A DNA stretch of 64,000 nucleotides from positions 3,846,001 through 3,910,000 of the forward strand of contig NC_092566.1 in the NCBI RefSeq assembly GCF_037975245.1. The letters are read 5' to 3'. The notes under the pieces are model-generated. The model saw nothing but the letters and a program-made list of their open reading frames with translations. It did no database searches and was not told where the DNA came from. This document shows positions 48,183 to 61,425 of this stretch, one piece after another; the first letter of the stretch is position 1; every line of letters starts with the position of its first letter. Made by a program: the position numbers and the translations under genes. The stretch is from Apostichopus japonicus (Eukaryota; Echinodermata; Holothuroidea; Aspidochirotida; Stichopodidae).

Positions 48183-51100
48183 TTACATTTCAAATTGAAC
48201 CAAAGCAACTTTAAACACTGGGCTTTGATGAAGGAGTGTTTAGTTGCTTAAATGAAATTTTGTTTAATAAAGCTGTTTGCTGCAAATTGTCCAAATATTA
48301 AGTAAACTCTAAAGAAGTTATCAAAATATAGCAATATGCTGACCAAAACAGACTAAAGAGACTCTTTTACACGTTTATGTAATTAAGACTATGAAAGGAT
48401 TAGCTTTGTACCAGGCAATAAGAAGTTCATGTGTAGAAGTAGGGCAAGATTGAAGTCAAACAATCTTAACAAGACTGTTGACACAGAATACAGAAAAATA
48501 ATGACCTGATAACCGACTTAAAAGCCTCAATGTCTAGGGATAAACTTTAAAACTCATAAGATGTTGCGTAAAGGTCATACAGATGATGGAAGGTTATTAG
48601 GACTTAAAATTATGACAAATTTAATAAACTAAAATAATGCCACCATGGTATAAATATAATAATATGGCAAAGTTCAACCATTAATAGTTCTAGTAGTTCA
48701 CATTATATTCCCCCCCCCCCTCAATTGTATGAACTTTGAATACCATAACATCATTCCTTAACAGTAAAATATGTAACTTTACATATTGTAAACAGAGCTG
48801 GTTAAACAATGAGTCGCAATTATCTGATACCAAATTTGTTCAAACTAATGTTAAGAATGCGAAAGAACAGTTGGATGTTGACAACAAACAAGTTATTTTC
48901 AGATGTTGATTTCGTCTGCCTACCTGTCTCTTTCCTTGCACTTATTTTTTATGAATGTTAATATTATACAATTCTGTCAAGAATTTTGGCTTATACTTTC
49001 CTAATTCTTGTTGATCTTATCTCATTCTTTATATTTATCATCTGATTTCATTCCTTAGTTTTTATTCCTAACCTTTCTAATTATTTATGCATCGTTTGAC
49101 ATTTCTACTGGTATAAACTGAACAGTAATCATTACAATATACATCATTTACAACACATTTCAGCTAAGGAAGGTGTTTTGCAATTTGAATGTAACATCAC
49201 AAAGGAACTACTAAGGTAATTTATGTCATGGTATGTGAACTCACTCCAAACTTTTATTCGCCTGCTCCTCCCCCTCCCCCATTCCCACTATCAATGACAG
49301 TTTTTTATACATTAAAACATAAAGATCAATCAATGATGTCCACTGTGGAGGTTGCTGAGCAGATGAGCAATGTGTCATTTACAGGCAACCTCATTCCTCT
49401 TCATCTCCCTCCCCCTCCCCCCCCCCACCACCAGGCAGGCTAGAGCATAAATTGCTACTAATCCAACCAGTGGTGATGGGCTTGACAGACGAGGTGCTTT
49501 TGGCAACCACTTACAAAACTAGCACCTTTTCGACCAATAGGAAATCGCGCCTTCTGTACCTATTGGTTGCGCTAACTGTGCATTCAGACCCAGTGGCCCA
49601 CACGTTCTGAGCCAGAAAGCCAGTCTGAAGATCCACCCCTATCCCTTTCCCTATCCCTCCCCCTCCACAACACACACATACTTAACCTCTTCCACTTCAT
49701 CTTTGCAAGTGATTGCAGTTTCTTCTATATGATTTACAAAGTGACCTGCTAGAACTGCTTTTCTGATTTGCAGAAATTTTTAAGAGCAATGTTCAATCAA
49801 ATAAAACTGTTATCGGAGAATAAACAATAAATTTAATTATCTCTCAATGACATTTTACGATAACTTTTAGATGTCAATACCTATAAACTCTGTTTGTTTT
49901 CCTTCTCACCGACAAACACAATCTTGCAGATACCATCTTTATCTCTCTCCAATACAGGTTCATTGGAAGCTCATTAAAATGTTATAAACAATCCATAATA
50001 AATAAAGACCATAAAAAGTTTAGTTTCCCAAATATTGATCTTTTGATATTACTTGAAAATATTCTCAACCATAATCAAATAAGATACCGAGATGCAGTGA
50101 TAAACCAGCTACCATGGTGGTCTTCTTCTTTTAAACTCATGGTCCCCAGAAAAGATGAGCTCTTTGAAGATTGATAATATAACCCAGAAACTTTACAATT
50201 TTAACCAAAACAATTCCCATGGTTGGTTGAGGTTGAGCACAAGAAATTAATTCCCAGTACTTGTATTTTTGCACCATTCTACCTAATTCCAGCTTTAAAA
50301 TGTGCTCACGCATATATGCAAATGGGATAAACCAGGATGGTTGAAAAATAATTCATCTCATAATAAAACATGGTTCCTACTTGTTCAATGATCCACCCTC
50401 ATCATTCATTGTACCACCCAAAGTATCTGGAAGAGCCCTCCCTCACTCATTCCAATCTACTGTACTTTACTGGTTCCCATCCAGACAACTTTGAGAGTTC
50501 ATGTACCACCACCAACCCCCCCTTTATTTTTCCCTTCCCCCAACTCTAAAATCAAATATCAGTACATTTCACAATAGCTACTAACAGTGACTCCCATTAA
50601 AGGCAGGGCTACCAGCTACAACAAATTGCACACTAAACACAAAATGATAGAATCAGAGACTTTCAATGCACCTTGCAAGTCCACTGATTGATCACCAAAA
50701 GGCTTGAAATTGTGTGTGGGGTGTCAGAGACCTACTTCAGGGTATGGAAGGATATGTAGAGGTGACCACTTGAGAACCAATCCTGCCCAACAGCTTTCAA
50801 GGTCATTTGTTCCCCAGAAAGACAAGTCAAAATGCTTTCTGATTTATAGGTAGCTTACAATAGGATCTCAAACAAATGGTAAGCGGACAATTCGAATAGG
50901 ATATGACTGTATGGCCCAGAGACCACACCGATCCAGCGTAACAGAGGAAGGAAGTAAATCACATTAAACCAAAATCTATGGAGTTTACTAACATATATCT
51001 TATACTGTTACATAGGCACAGTAAATGTGACAAAGCTACCAGTTAGAATAAGGCAAGCAAGAGTACTTACTGTTAGGTAATCTTCCTGGCTTCATTAATA

Positions 51101-52600
51101 ATGAAATATAAACAAGATTGGTAAAGAGACCTGGGCAAAGTATGATTTCAAAGTGACAAAAATACTGATTTAAATTTCTATATATTCACTGCACTCCTGG
51201 ATCGTGTTTTTTCTTAGCAAGTTGCCTGGTTTCTTAATCCTAAGTTACGTTGTTATGTGGTACAGGTAACACATGCACAGTAATGTAGGTACCGTTACTT
51301 TATTAGCGTTTAAGCTACCTAAAAGAGACTTCATTTGGAGTTAATTTACGCTCTGTTTCACTTGCATGTGAGTTTCACAGAAAGGCCGTTTTGAAGAGCT
51401 TTATAGGTTAACTGGTCGAGACATTCATAGATGTGGTGTGTGTGGATGGGGGGGGGGAGGGGTGAGATAAACTAATTTATTATACTTCTGAGCATTCCAT
51501 TTGCTGTCTTTTGGTAGAAAGAGGAGGATGATTAAACCAGAATAGGTCAGAATGACAAGAACCTAAATCGCTTCAAATCTAGTGCGATGGTACTGTGGAT
51601 ACTGATGAGCATTTCAGGTTCAGGTACCGATACATGCTGGAAAAACGTGACAAAGAAGAGAAAAGCAAAAAAAGTTAGAATATTTTGAAATATTTTGAAA
51701 CTGAATTAGTACCTTAGGTATCAGGTTTATGAAACACAAATGTCAGTGAGACAATGCTAAATGATGGACTTGGAACCCTTTTCACATGACAGTGATAATT
51801 ATACTAGAATTGAGACTGTAACCGACCCCAACATGTGGCTCAATTAATCACTATGGACTTCTAAATATAGTTGAGACTTATCAATCCTGGTTGAAATATT
51901 ACACTACTAAACTAAATACTGTTGAGAGTCATTAGCAACCTACAGTTCATTTCATGGAGCCTTCATGTTTGCTCTAGGAGTTCATGCAGTTATGCTAACT
52001 ATGTTTATATTTTTCACAACCCTGCCCTCACAGCTTGTCAAAACATAATCCAAAGGTGACTCTAAGTTGTGCACTCATACCACAAACTGAGTATGTCAAT
52101 ATTGAATCAAATGCAACTCCAAGCTTCAAAGTCATCTCTTTAAAGATCCTTACCAAACCATTGATAAGTGGAGCTGAAATGGCCTAAGAATAACAGAATG
52201 GAAGATATAACTATCCCGTAAGTTGTTTACAATTGTCGAGGACTAACTCACAAGGAAAATCACTCCGAGAAAGTCTTTCGAAATGCGATGTAACAGTCGT
52301 TCCCTAACAGGCTAACGACCATATGAAAGTGCACCTTTTCTAGAAGACTTTTGAGGCAGTACATGCAGTCACTTTAAATGGTTCCACCCTCCACTGAGAT
52401 CTCCCTGCTGCTTCAATACAAGTTGACGAAGCACTTAAGATTTGATCTCACAGGGTGGGAAACAGGGGGTGTCCACGGTAAAGACTTAACATGTCACTGA
52501 CAGGCACTTTTAGCGATCATTTGTAAGTGCCCTCCAAATGTGTTAGAAAGAGCAAAGTGCTCACTAATGATCAAACAGACACTTGAAAACTTGTCTCATT
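48183..52600. other. Unassigned non-coding stretch
   Basis: No gene was recognised. It contains C-runs at 48711, 49260 and 49408-49430, a G-run at 51450, and otherwise AT-rich sequence. Confidence 0.45.
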
Positions 52601-52604
52601 TGGT

Positions 52605-52735
52605 TAATTATTTATGAACAATGTCTCCAAACAATAAATGCACTCCAATCTACCAAAAACAATCCAAATCGGTAAAATTTAGGCATTGCGCCCTCACTGA
52701 CCCACTTCCAGATCAAAGCCTACGTCCTCTTCCTT
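52605..52735 (-). repeat. Strongly diverged CAGGTAAG-family copy
   Basis: TTAATTATTTATGAACAATG, AATCGGTAAAATTTAGGCAT and GCGCCCTCACTGACCCACTT parallel the minus-oriented copies (compare ACACTGTGCACCCTCACTGA at 18.7 kb). The donor-like core is not preserved. Confidence 0.45.
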
Positions 52736-52789
52736 CTACATTTACCACAGTAGTTTGTGCAGAGTGCAATATATGTTGTATAAAGACAG

Positions 52790-53143
52790 CCATAGGCGTA
52801 GGAGGCGGGGGGCTGGGAGGGCTGCAGCCACCCCATCCAAAAAATTTGGTGAAAATTCAGGCAATATGCTGAAATTTTTCGGGCACCTACTGAAAGAAAA
52901 ATAATTTGCTTTGTGTTTTTCAATGGTTAAACTGATATTATTATGATCATTATTATTTTAACACCTTTCCCAATAAATATAACCAATATAGAAGGGTAAT
53001 TACACGGCAAATTTTTATATGTTATTGGCATGCGATGTAATACCGACGCATGCCTATATATATGACATGTACAGTTTAGTAATATTTTTGGGCTAGTCGT
53101 TACAGCCCCTCAAATCAAATTGCCCGGGCTCCTACGCCTATGG
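52790..53143. mobile_element. MITE with 15 bp perfect inverted ends
   Basis: CCATAGGCGTAGGAG (52790-52804) is repeated exactly in inverse as CTCCTACGCCTATGG (53129-53143), and both ends continue into GC-rich sequence (GCGGGGGG and CCCGGG). The length is 354 bp, the interior is AT-rich and there is no transposase frame. The perfect ends suggest a more recent insertion than the related element at 11.6 kb. Confidence 0.75.
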
Positions 53144-53700
53144 AGGCAGCTAGATAAAAGGAAGGTTAATTGAAAATATTTCTTACACTCACAACATCAG
53201 AACAGTTTACTCATTATTGGACAGTTTCTTGTTTAATACGTCTGTCTTCTCAACATTTTGGAGATTTGGGAAAAATTGGGGCCTTGGAACCTCCATTCAG
53301 CAACCTTGAGAACTTAGAAGCTCTCAATGATTTCAAAATGTTAAAATTTTAGAAGCAATACCAAAAAGCACTCATTTATGCAATTAATAAAGTTTACTAA
53401 AATGAAGGTTCTAATAATCAGATGTTGTGCAATGTTCTTGATCTTTATTCTAGACAGTTCTACACATCTAACAAAGGGGTATGGTTTAGCATGTAGTTAA
53501 CCTCAACATTTCCTAGTAATTAGAAATGGAACCCTGAATCCTATCCACATACAAGTGTAGGCTAGGCTAGGCTAGGCATCTCTGTTATAAATAATGTGGT
53601 AGGCCAAAACTTGGTGATGATGTTGATTCAGCATCAATTCTGATGGTTAAATAGATTTTAGTGCAAACATGGCATTATATGGAGATATAGTTAAGAGAGT
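53144..53700. other. Unassigned non-coding stretch
   Basis: No gene was recognised. A short GGCTA tandem (four units) lies at 53559-53577. Confidence 0.5.
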
Positions 53701-53719
53701 AAAATGAAGTCTCACAGAC

Positions 53720-53910
53720 AAACTCCAAAACTACCTGGTTTGGGTATGACCAAGCAAGGGAGGAGGTGATAGGCTAGGACCTGGACAGTCGAGGGTCAAG
53801 GGGGAGCGGTGCTAAAATATTAACCATTTATTAGGCTGGGTTAATGGGAAGGTGGAATAGTAGAGTCTGAGAGACAGGTAAGAGAGGAGCACAGTAAATC
53901 CAGTTGGTGT
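53720..53910 (+). repeat. Diverged CAGGTAAG-family copy
   Basis: GTCGAGGGTCAAGGGGGAGC, GTGCTAAAATATTAACCATT and GAGAGACAGGTAAGAGAGGA (CAGGTAAG beginning at 53875) follow family order. A nearby CTCCAAAACTACCTGGTTTG piece, in the opposite orientation, suggests another inverted pairing like that at 18.5 kb. Confidence 0.55.
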
Positions 53911-55464
53911 AACCCAAATGGTCTGTTTATAGATGTTCAAATGGATTTGGCAGACCTTTCAGACAATGTTTATACATTGGAGACTATAAGCTAGTGCTGA
54001 AGATGGATGGCTATTCCAATTTCTGTCAGCTTCTGTCTTCACCATTTGATATCAACCTCTCAGAATGAAAATCAATCTGCTAAACTAGCCGGAAAGGTCA
54101 CTTAGAAATCTTATATTCCCTTGGTCATAGTAAAAAAAAAAACTCAAATTTTAAGTTAAAGAATCAAAATATAGGATAGGAAAAAAAATATGATCTCTCC
54201 TTGTTCCAAACTTTTGGAGTAACTTATGAAGAAAGTAGGATTACAACTTGTCAACATCTACTTAAAGGCTTACTGCAACTTTCAAGGTCAAAATTAAAAT
54301 GATATTGTTTCTGTTTAAAGATAATGATTGTTTACTGCAAAGCAAAAGATGTCTGCTAGGCCACTAACAAAACAGTTGTGCCTGATCAATCCTGTCCATA
54401 CACAGCTGAATACAGGTAGCTGCCATATTACTTTGACGTTTTCAATACAGACTAACATCCTAACAAAACACTCAACCCTCACCCCTCAGCTTTTTGAAGA
54501 CCTTCACGAATTGAGACAAACAGTTTGAGGATGTTTTTATTTTATTTTTGAGGGGCCAGGTTAATTGGCAAATTCTGTCAACTATTGGCCCAAGATCTGC
54601 AATATTAGCATTCTGTTCAATGCATTCAATTACAAAGACATTCAAAATTGAGGACTTATTAAGAATACAGACACAGATTACAATCAAGATCCTTGAGGAA
54701 AGAACTTCCAGATATCACTTCCTACTAGGAAGATGTTCTGAAGACGATCAAGAAACAAATAGGCCCATTTTGGGGGCAAATATGATAGAACTCTGACTTT
54801 ACATGCCCATAATAATAGAGGAAGGATGTTTATCGAGTATAAAATTGAAAATTCTGAATATCCACTTGACTTATACAGATGACAGGATCTGATCAATCAT
54901 TCAATCACTTTGGAAGGTTTGAAAGTTTCGGATGACTTACATTATCAATTTTTGATGTTAGAGTGCAAAGATATAATTACGTGAAGACAAGTAAGTGAAT
55001 ACAAACCATTTCTTCTCATAAAAACAAGTTGTTACACCTCAAAACAATAAATCTTAGTAAGAGCTAGATCACTTTCTGGTTACAAGTTCTGCAATTTGAT
55101 CACTGTAAGGCATGATTATGCCTTCCTTTCTAAAACATTATGAAGCAGTGGCATGCAGAGGATTTCCATGGTGCACAGGGATGGGTGTGGGGGTGGGAGA
55201 TGAGGGGTGGACAAATTCTAAAATCCCTGACTGCTTAGGGAGGGATATAAACCTTTATGGGAGGGCCATCCAAGATTTAGTAAAGGAGGAGTTGTGACCC
55301 AGGGGTTCATTTGAACAAGTAAAAGAATTTAAGTAAATCAAACTGTATAGTTATACTCACTGCATAATGAAACCCATCATGGATACATGTTCCTGAAAAG
55401 ACAAGAAATAAGAGAAGAATGTTGAAGTTCTGATCTCTGTTATTACTTCAGAAATGGTAGGTAG
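53911..55464. other. Unassigned non-coding stretch
   Basis: No gene was recognised. Overlapping plus and minus frames at 54328-54896 lack domains and splice support. Confidence 0.45.
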
Positions 55465-55620
55465 AATGAATGGATGGTAGAATGAGAGAAGGAAGGGCAT
55501 TGACCAGAGGAGCCAGTCATAGAGGGAACGCAGTGTTGAAAGGTTACCAGTTCATTCTAGGCATTGTAGAACAAAAGTGCTAAGGTTGTGGGGAGACAGG
55601 TAAGCTCGTCACTTAAGTTA
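55465..55620 (+). repeat. Dispersed CAGGTAAG-family repeat, plus copy
   Basis: It is a full-length copy: GGATGGTAGAATGAGAGAAG, GGGCATTGACCAGAGG, ACGCAGTGTTGAAAGGTTAC, CATTCTAGGCATTGTAGAAC and GGTTGTGGGGAGACAGGTAA. CAGGTAAG begins at 55597. It aligns with 26068-26225 along its length. Confidence 0.88.
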
Positions 55621-58600
55621 ATGTATGCATTTCCATAAAAAAAAGCTGTGGTTACGTTAATGCAGTAATGTATACAGAGAATGGCAATGATCGAATGCAA
55701 TGCATTTTACACAAACCGTATCATGTTAAAAATTCCCAAATTTTACATCAGTTTGAGTATAACCAGACTCACCCAAGATTTTCAATGAGGAAAATTTTAT
55801 AGGGAACTCATGCATTTTAAATTCAGAATGGTCGCCCCCTTTGCAAAGCACAGGAAAGGGTGAGTAAAAAGTGGGTCAATGGAAAACAGTGCTAAATGAT
55901 ACCTGCTGTTGCAGTTTAGATAGCTGGGAACTATGGTTCGTATTTTAAGAATATCTCTCATGCTTTGACATGAAAATCACAAACTAAATCACAATTTTCA
56001 CAAGAAAAAGCGAATTTTTCAGGACGAGTATATTATTCTGGCGGTTAAGACCTGCACTGTTCATGACTCATATATCTCCTGAACAGCCAGCAACACAAAT
56101 CACAACACATCCTTCTTTTTTTCTTTTCCACAAAAGTTTATCTGTTTCTTTGGGTTCAATGGACCCACTGAAGTCTAGTGAGTTTGTTTCCTGTGACATC
56201 AGTGTACTGAATGAATGAGGGTTAAAAACTCTGTTTCCCATTGAAGAAGGGATTACCAGGAATGCTGTATAAGAAGATAAAAGCCCTATCTACAAACCAC
56301 AGGGACTGTTATACAAACCAAAGAGGCTGTTAACCACCTCTGCCTAGAGACAACACTTTCTTATGTAGCTGTGTCCTAAGCTGATAGGGAAAGAACTGAA
56401 TGCTGAAACCCCATACTGTTTCTGTATATGGACATTAAAGTCATGAATGAAGAGAGTGTAAACCCTTGTTAACAAATAAAGACTATACGCTGTTGTGTGT
56501 ATAGTTAATAGGTCAAATAAAGGATGGGAAAAGGGTCGGGTATATATGGTTTGTTGACTTAAGAATTATCAGCAGACAATTCCATTTTAGGGGATATCCG
56601 GATACAACATAGAGAGGAATAGAGAAGAAGCCCCAAGCCTGCTTTTAAAAACTTTTGTTTTACTTTCAGTTAATAACTTTTTAGGACAGTGGGGTCATCC
56701 TCCTCCTCCGATTAAAATTTTTATGAAGTGAGCTTCATAGTACAGGATTATATTTTATGTGTGAGTGACAGTATTATTGAAAAGATAAACATGTACCATT
56801 CACGTCAATAGTAAGAGGATTTATGAAGAGTCCAACACATTTTATGACTTTTGACCTATCTGGTTCTGACTTAGATACTCCAAAACTCCCTGGTTTGGGT
56901 AGTTTACAAGCAACAATACTTTCCACATTCATGTTTTGTCTGTATCTAATGTGTTCAAGTTCCCCATAAAACTTACTGGTTTGTGTATTTTAGGGGCAAC
57001 CATATTCCTACTTAAAGTGGGTCGAAGAAGGCAATGCTATTAGATTTTACCAATTTTTGTAGGGTAGGTTTATAATAGGGAAGGACAGGAACATTTATAA
57101 GTTGAACGGAGACAGGTAGGAATGGAACAACATAAAGACATTGAACATACAGCAGGAAGGTAAATGTTAATAGTCGAGACACCCAGTCAGACAACCCATT
57201 TACTTTATCTTGTAGTTGGAGGTATTTTAAAATTGGTTACCATGACAGCAGGAAGCTTCAAAGGATTTGATACCCTTGTTCAAGTAAATGGAATTGATCA
57301 ATTTTGATGTCAAAGTTGAAGCATTTTAACGACAGACCAATACAGATGGTTGGAATGAGCGCAGTACCTTCCGCATCTCACAAACAGGAATTCCAGAGTT
57401 AACCAAATGCAGACCGAGAGGAAGGATGTGGAAGCCAATGTAAATCTACCAAAACTTCCTATTTGAGCCTTCTTTATATTTGTGAGTTCCTCAATGTTAC
57501 CTCACACAACAATAAACATCCCTACCTCTTGACGTGAACACCTTCCGGTCAGGTCGTCCGTCCGCAGGTCTGCAGGAGATGTGTGATTTTCAAAAAATTT
57601 CCAAATAAATGTAAGAAACTCTAGCTGGTTGTTATCAAAATACCATTGTAAACTATTTGAAAGGAAAACACTCAAAGGACAGGCGCTTTCTGATCATGTT
57701 GGTCAATTTTTCTGTTTTTTTTTTATATTTTTTTTATTGCCAATAAACATCCCATAGTGATATAGTTTATTAACTGCGTTTGTTATTTACAGGTAAATGC
57801 AGATAATGAAGAAACAACTGAAAAGTTTGTACTTAATATCTGAATAAATTTAATATTGATTTGATGGGGATAAAAGAGATTAGTCCAGTCCCTGTTTCGA
57901 TAATGTTGAGAGAAATTGATGACCAAACGCAAAATATTGAATATATTTATTTATCAAACAAAACAAACTTTACAGGTTACAGAAACATAAAACATTTGAA
58001 CAAAAAGTTCTTGGAAAATAAATACCAACCTGAAATCTTCCTATACTAATCAAACATGATGTGACTTCAGGAAAACCAATATTTTATAAAGACAAACAAA
58101 TTGAAGTTTATATAAGACTTTTGTAGTGTTACCATTTAGAACATTGTGGGAAACGTAATACTTACTCATACACAAACACATTGTGCATCACTATTAAATT
58201 GGACTGTCACGTATCCATACAAAAATACAAAATCAAAACCTTTAACCCAAAGTTCTAGGAAAAGAAATACCACTCTCGGAACTCCGAATACTAATCAAAC
58301 AAGATCGAGCTACTTCAGGAAAACCAGTATTTTAAAGACAAACAAATCAAACTCACAAGCCTTTTTAAGTTTCTTTTCAATTTTTACAACTTTGGGGTAA
58401 AAGAAATCTTGCATTTTGAATGGCTTGAAAATTAATTGGTTTACAGTACCGACAAACTGAAAGGAAGAGAACACTTCCTGTAATTCGTTCTGGGAATGAT
58501 TCCCATCCTTGGTTTAATAAAAACAAAATCTGGAAAGGAACTTCACTTTTGGAAACTATGCCGCTTATTAAAGTGAAAACCCTTGCGATAGTGTTTTTCA

Positions 58601-59062
58601 TCTCCCATAAAATGAAAGAAAATGCAGTTACGTGGTTCATTACAAAATAAATTTTCCTGAGGTTAAACTAACTGCTTAATTTACAATCCCCATTTTCCAT
58701 CTGTTGTACTACCTAGTGTTTTGAGGTAGGCGACATCATTATTTGATAAGGATGGCTTCACCACTGAATGAATACAGATTCCCAATAACATGGTTGGCTT
58801 GACATGGTATTTGTCAGCGATGTGTTATGGATTTGCAGACATGTACAGACTTTCTTTACATGAACTTTCAGTTGTACGTCCCATGAGAATTATGATATGT
58901 TTACTGTTTGCATGTACAGTTAAATCACATTTAAAATAACAAGTACCAAAGGAAAAGAAATAACATTAGAGGGGTTGCTATATATATATGATAGTTATAT
59001 TCTTGTATGTAACCATGGAAACTAACTTTGAAAATGAGAGTAAATCTGAATATGTATGAAAA
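55621..59062. other. Unassigned non-coding stretch
   Basis: No gene was recognised. Partial family fragments occur at 56875-56915 (AAAACTCCCTGGTTTGGGTA) and 56965-57005 (AAAACTTACTGGTTTGTGTA). Two related segments near 57940-58085 and 58240-58340 share GGAAAANAAATACCA, CTAATCAAACA and ACTTCAGGAAAACCA, a duplication spaced about 250 bp. Confidence 0.5.
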
Positions 59063-59165
59063 TGGAAGGCATACAAATGAGGGCTTAAGAGCACAGCTCT
59101 GTTGCAGCACAAACATTAATAATTTGGAGGTCTCAGGTTCAAATCCCTTCCCAGAAAATTATTTG
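59063..59165 (+). mobile_element. Possible tRNA-derived SINE head
   Basis: A B box of good quality (GGTTCAAATCCC, about 59138-59149) is preceded by a weak A-box-like GAGGGCTTAAGAGCACAG. The spacing is near that of a long-arm tRNA. No clear body or tail was identified, so it may be a decayed SINE or chance. Confidence 0.35.
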
Positions 59166-59224
59166 TCTTCATTCTTTCCTGATTTGTTTAGAACTTCCCA
59201 GTAGATATATTGTACCTTGCAAAC

Positions 59225-59330
59225 AGATTCGATCTAGACACTGTTGTGTGGTTAAGTCAGTAGAAGGGTCAGTGACGGGAAGTGAGAGTGCGAAGCTTGT
59301 GAGGAGACAGGTAAGGCACTGGGTCGAAAA
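59225..59330 (+). repeat. Partial CAGGTAAG-family copy
   Basis: GTAGAAGGGTCAGTGACGGG, GTGAGAGTGCGAAGCTTGTG and AGGAGACAGGTAAGGCACTG, with CAGGTAAG beginning at 59308. The 65-codon frame through it is not a gene. Confidence 0.55.
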
Positions 59331-61170
59331 GAAAAGCTGCAGCCGCTGCATGATACTCTGCAGCAAGGCTGCATCAAGAATAGAGAATATTAATGTTACA
59401 GATCTGCAGTTCCTACTATGTGAAAATGTAGACCGTAAATGAATGTCTATGCAACCTATCGTACTTTTGACAAGGTGCCCTAGTTAATTTCATGAACCAA
59501 ATAAAGTGCCTTGCACAATCTAAAACATTAATTGATTCCTTGTTTACTATTTTACAGCTGAGGGTCATAATTGGGTCACATTGGATCATATTGTATAATG
59601 ATTAATTTTTACAGCTCAATACTATGTGCAATGTGGATTTACCACTGTATTGTATAGCCTGTGAAGGAAAGCTACAATAGCATCTGTAGGCCTGTACATA
59701 CAACAAAGTACAACCTCAATCTTTAGAATTTCTAGGGAAGTAACCAATAGTGACATACATATTCTCTTGTGTAAAGCTATTTTAACCTCAAAAGAGTTTG
59801 TGAGGAAATATTGTTACTTTACATTTTTTCATCATAAAGAGCAACTTTTGGAACTCAGACTTGTAATAGGACAGGATGGGAATGATTGAAAATAGGTCAA
59901 AATTCTTAACCACTATGTTGATCGTCAAGATACCATTTCGAGTTGTTTGTTTGAATTTAATAGAATCATGAGTTGAAGTATGCACTGCAAAGGTATTCTT
60001 AGCTATTATCTAACATTTACATTATTTACACATTATAGCGAGCATCATAAGTCATTCTATTATTTTTGTATCTAAAAGCATTCTCAGTTTGTTTTTTTTT
60101 GTTTTGTTTTTTGGGGGGGGAAGGAGGGGGAAGAGGCCGGCGGGAATCATTCAGAAATGAACCTATGTCAACCAACAAAACCGACAAGAGGCCAAACCAC
60201 TATTGAAAAATTGACCCCATTTGCAATACTTGGGATTTTGTGGATTTCCCATGCATTAAGACTGTGGTCATCTTTATCATGATAATGTATTTACATGCCT
60301 GGTGCAGTACATCTACCGCAATACGCTACATTTTGTAATCGGATCGCTATGTGTAATTCTTTGGATTTCTAAACAAGACACAGGGACAATACAAAACTGC
60401 AAGATATTTAGAAGGGGAAGATGGATGGAAGTGGGGGGGGGGGTTAGGGGAGAGAGAAAGAGGACACATGTACACAGTGACAATAACAACAATCATTCTC
60501 CAAACACACAAACAGACATGGATGGACAGACATACAGACAGACAGAGATATAGAAAGAGCTAGCTTCGGAGTTCGGTGTTTGTTAATTCTTTGTCTTCTT
60601 TTTTCTTGCATATAAACAAAGAATAACCTGCCCAGTACCATCAATCCCTGTATTGATTTGTACCTCATGACCACAACACGATATCTTGCAATCGTACAAT
60701 ACAATCTATTGATTTGCTCGTACTCTCAAGCACTTCCTATTGAAATCAGTTTGACCTTAAATGAACGGTCAAAGGGTGGGGGAGATAGTTGTCACAATAC
60801 TGTCTTACTTTAATACACATGACTGTGATGACATTTTGGAGATTTATCGGTGAATTGAACGTTACATCGAATAATGGACCAATCAGGATGTCCCTTCCGT
60901 TACCCTGTTATTTAAATATGTCTGAACTCATTGAGGCAGTGAAACAGTTAGGTGTGATAACACAAACATTGTTAGTCCAAGAAGTCCCACAAGTTTCACA
61001 TAATTAATCTGTGCATTTGTTAGACTTGCAGTACTTACTTCCAGGTACGGTACCTTATTGGAGTATGATAAAATAATTTTGGCATATTCAAGACAAAAAA
61101 ACAGTTTCAAAAATGTTCATTTTCAATGCAAATGCTGTTATAATAACACTATTTACTTCTTCAATTGAGC
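59331..61170. other. Unassigned non-coding stretch
   Basis: No gene was recognised. It has a T-run and G-run cluster at 60091-60135 and a (GACA)n-like stretch at 60515-60550. Confidence 0.5.
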
Positions 61171-61177
61171 TAGCCTA

Positions 61178-61425
61178 CAACACCCCACACATGTTGTCTA
61201 GCAACCAACCCCTTGTTGTGGAAAATGACACATTGTCAACACAGATTGACTGATTTGAACCCCAAAACCCTTCTTTCAGAACATAATCGTCATCAAATTG
61301 CAACATCCCACCCATGTGGTCAAGCAACTGACCCTACTTGTGGACAATGACACAATATCAACAAAGATTGGCTGCAGTCAAACCAAAAAATGGGCCTCCT
61401 TTCAGGACACAAACTTTACCACGCT
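61178..61425. repeat. Old tandem duplication, 123 bp step
   Basis: CAACACCCCACACATGTTGT at 61178 corresponds to CAACATCCCACCCATGTGGT at 61301. Downstream CAACCAACCCC, GTGGAAAATGACACA and TCAACACAGATTG match CAACTGACCCT, GTGGACAATGACACA and TCAACAAAGATTG. The copies are roughly three-quarters identical by eye. Confidence 0.7.

Noticed and set aside
52621-52923. Overlapping plus and minus open frames
   Set aside because: They run across a diverged dispersed repeat and the end of the MITE, with no protein family visible.
58160-58192. C-x2-C-x-C pattern on the minus strand
   Set aside because: Stops occur immediately upstream and no further VWC cysteines follow.
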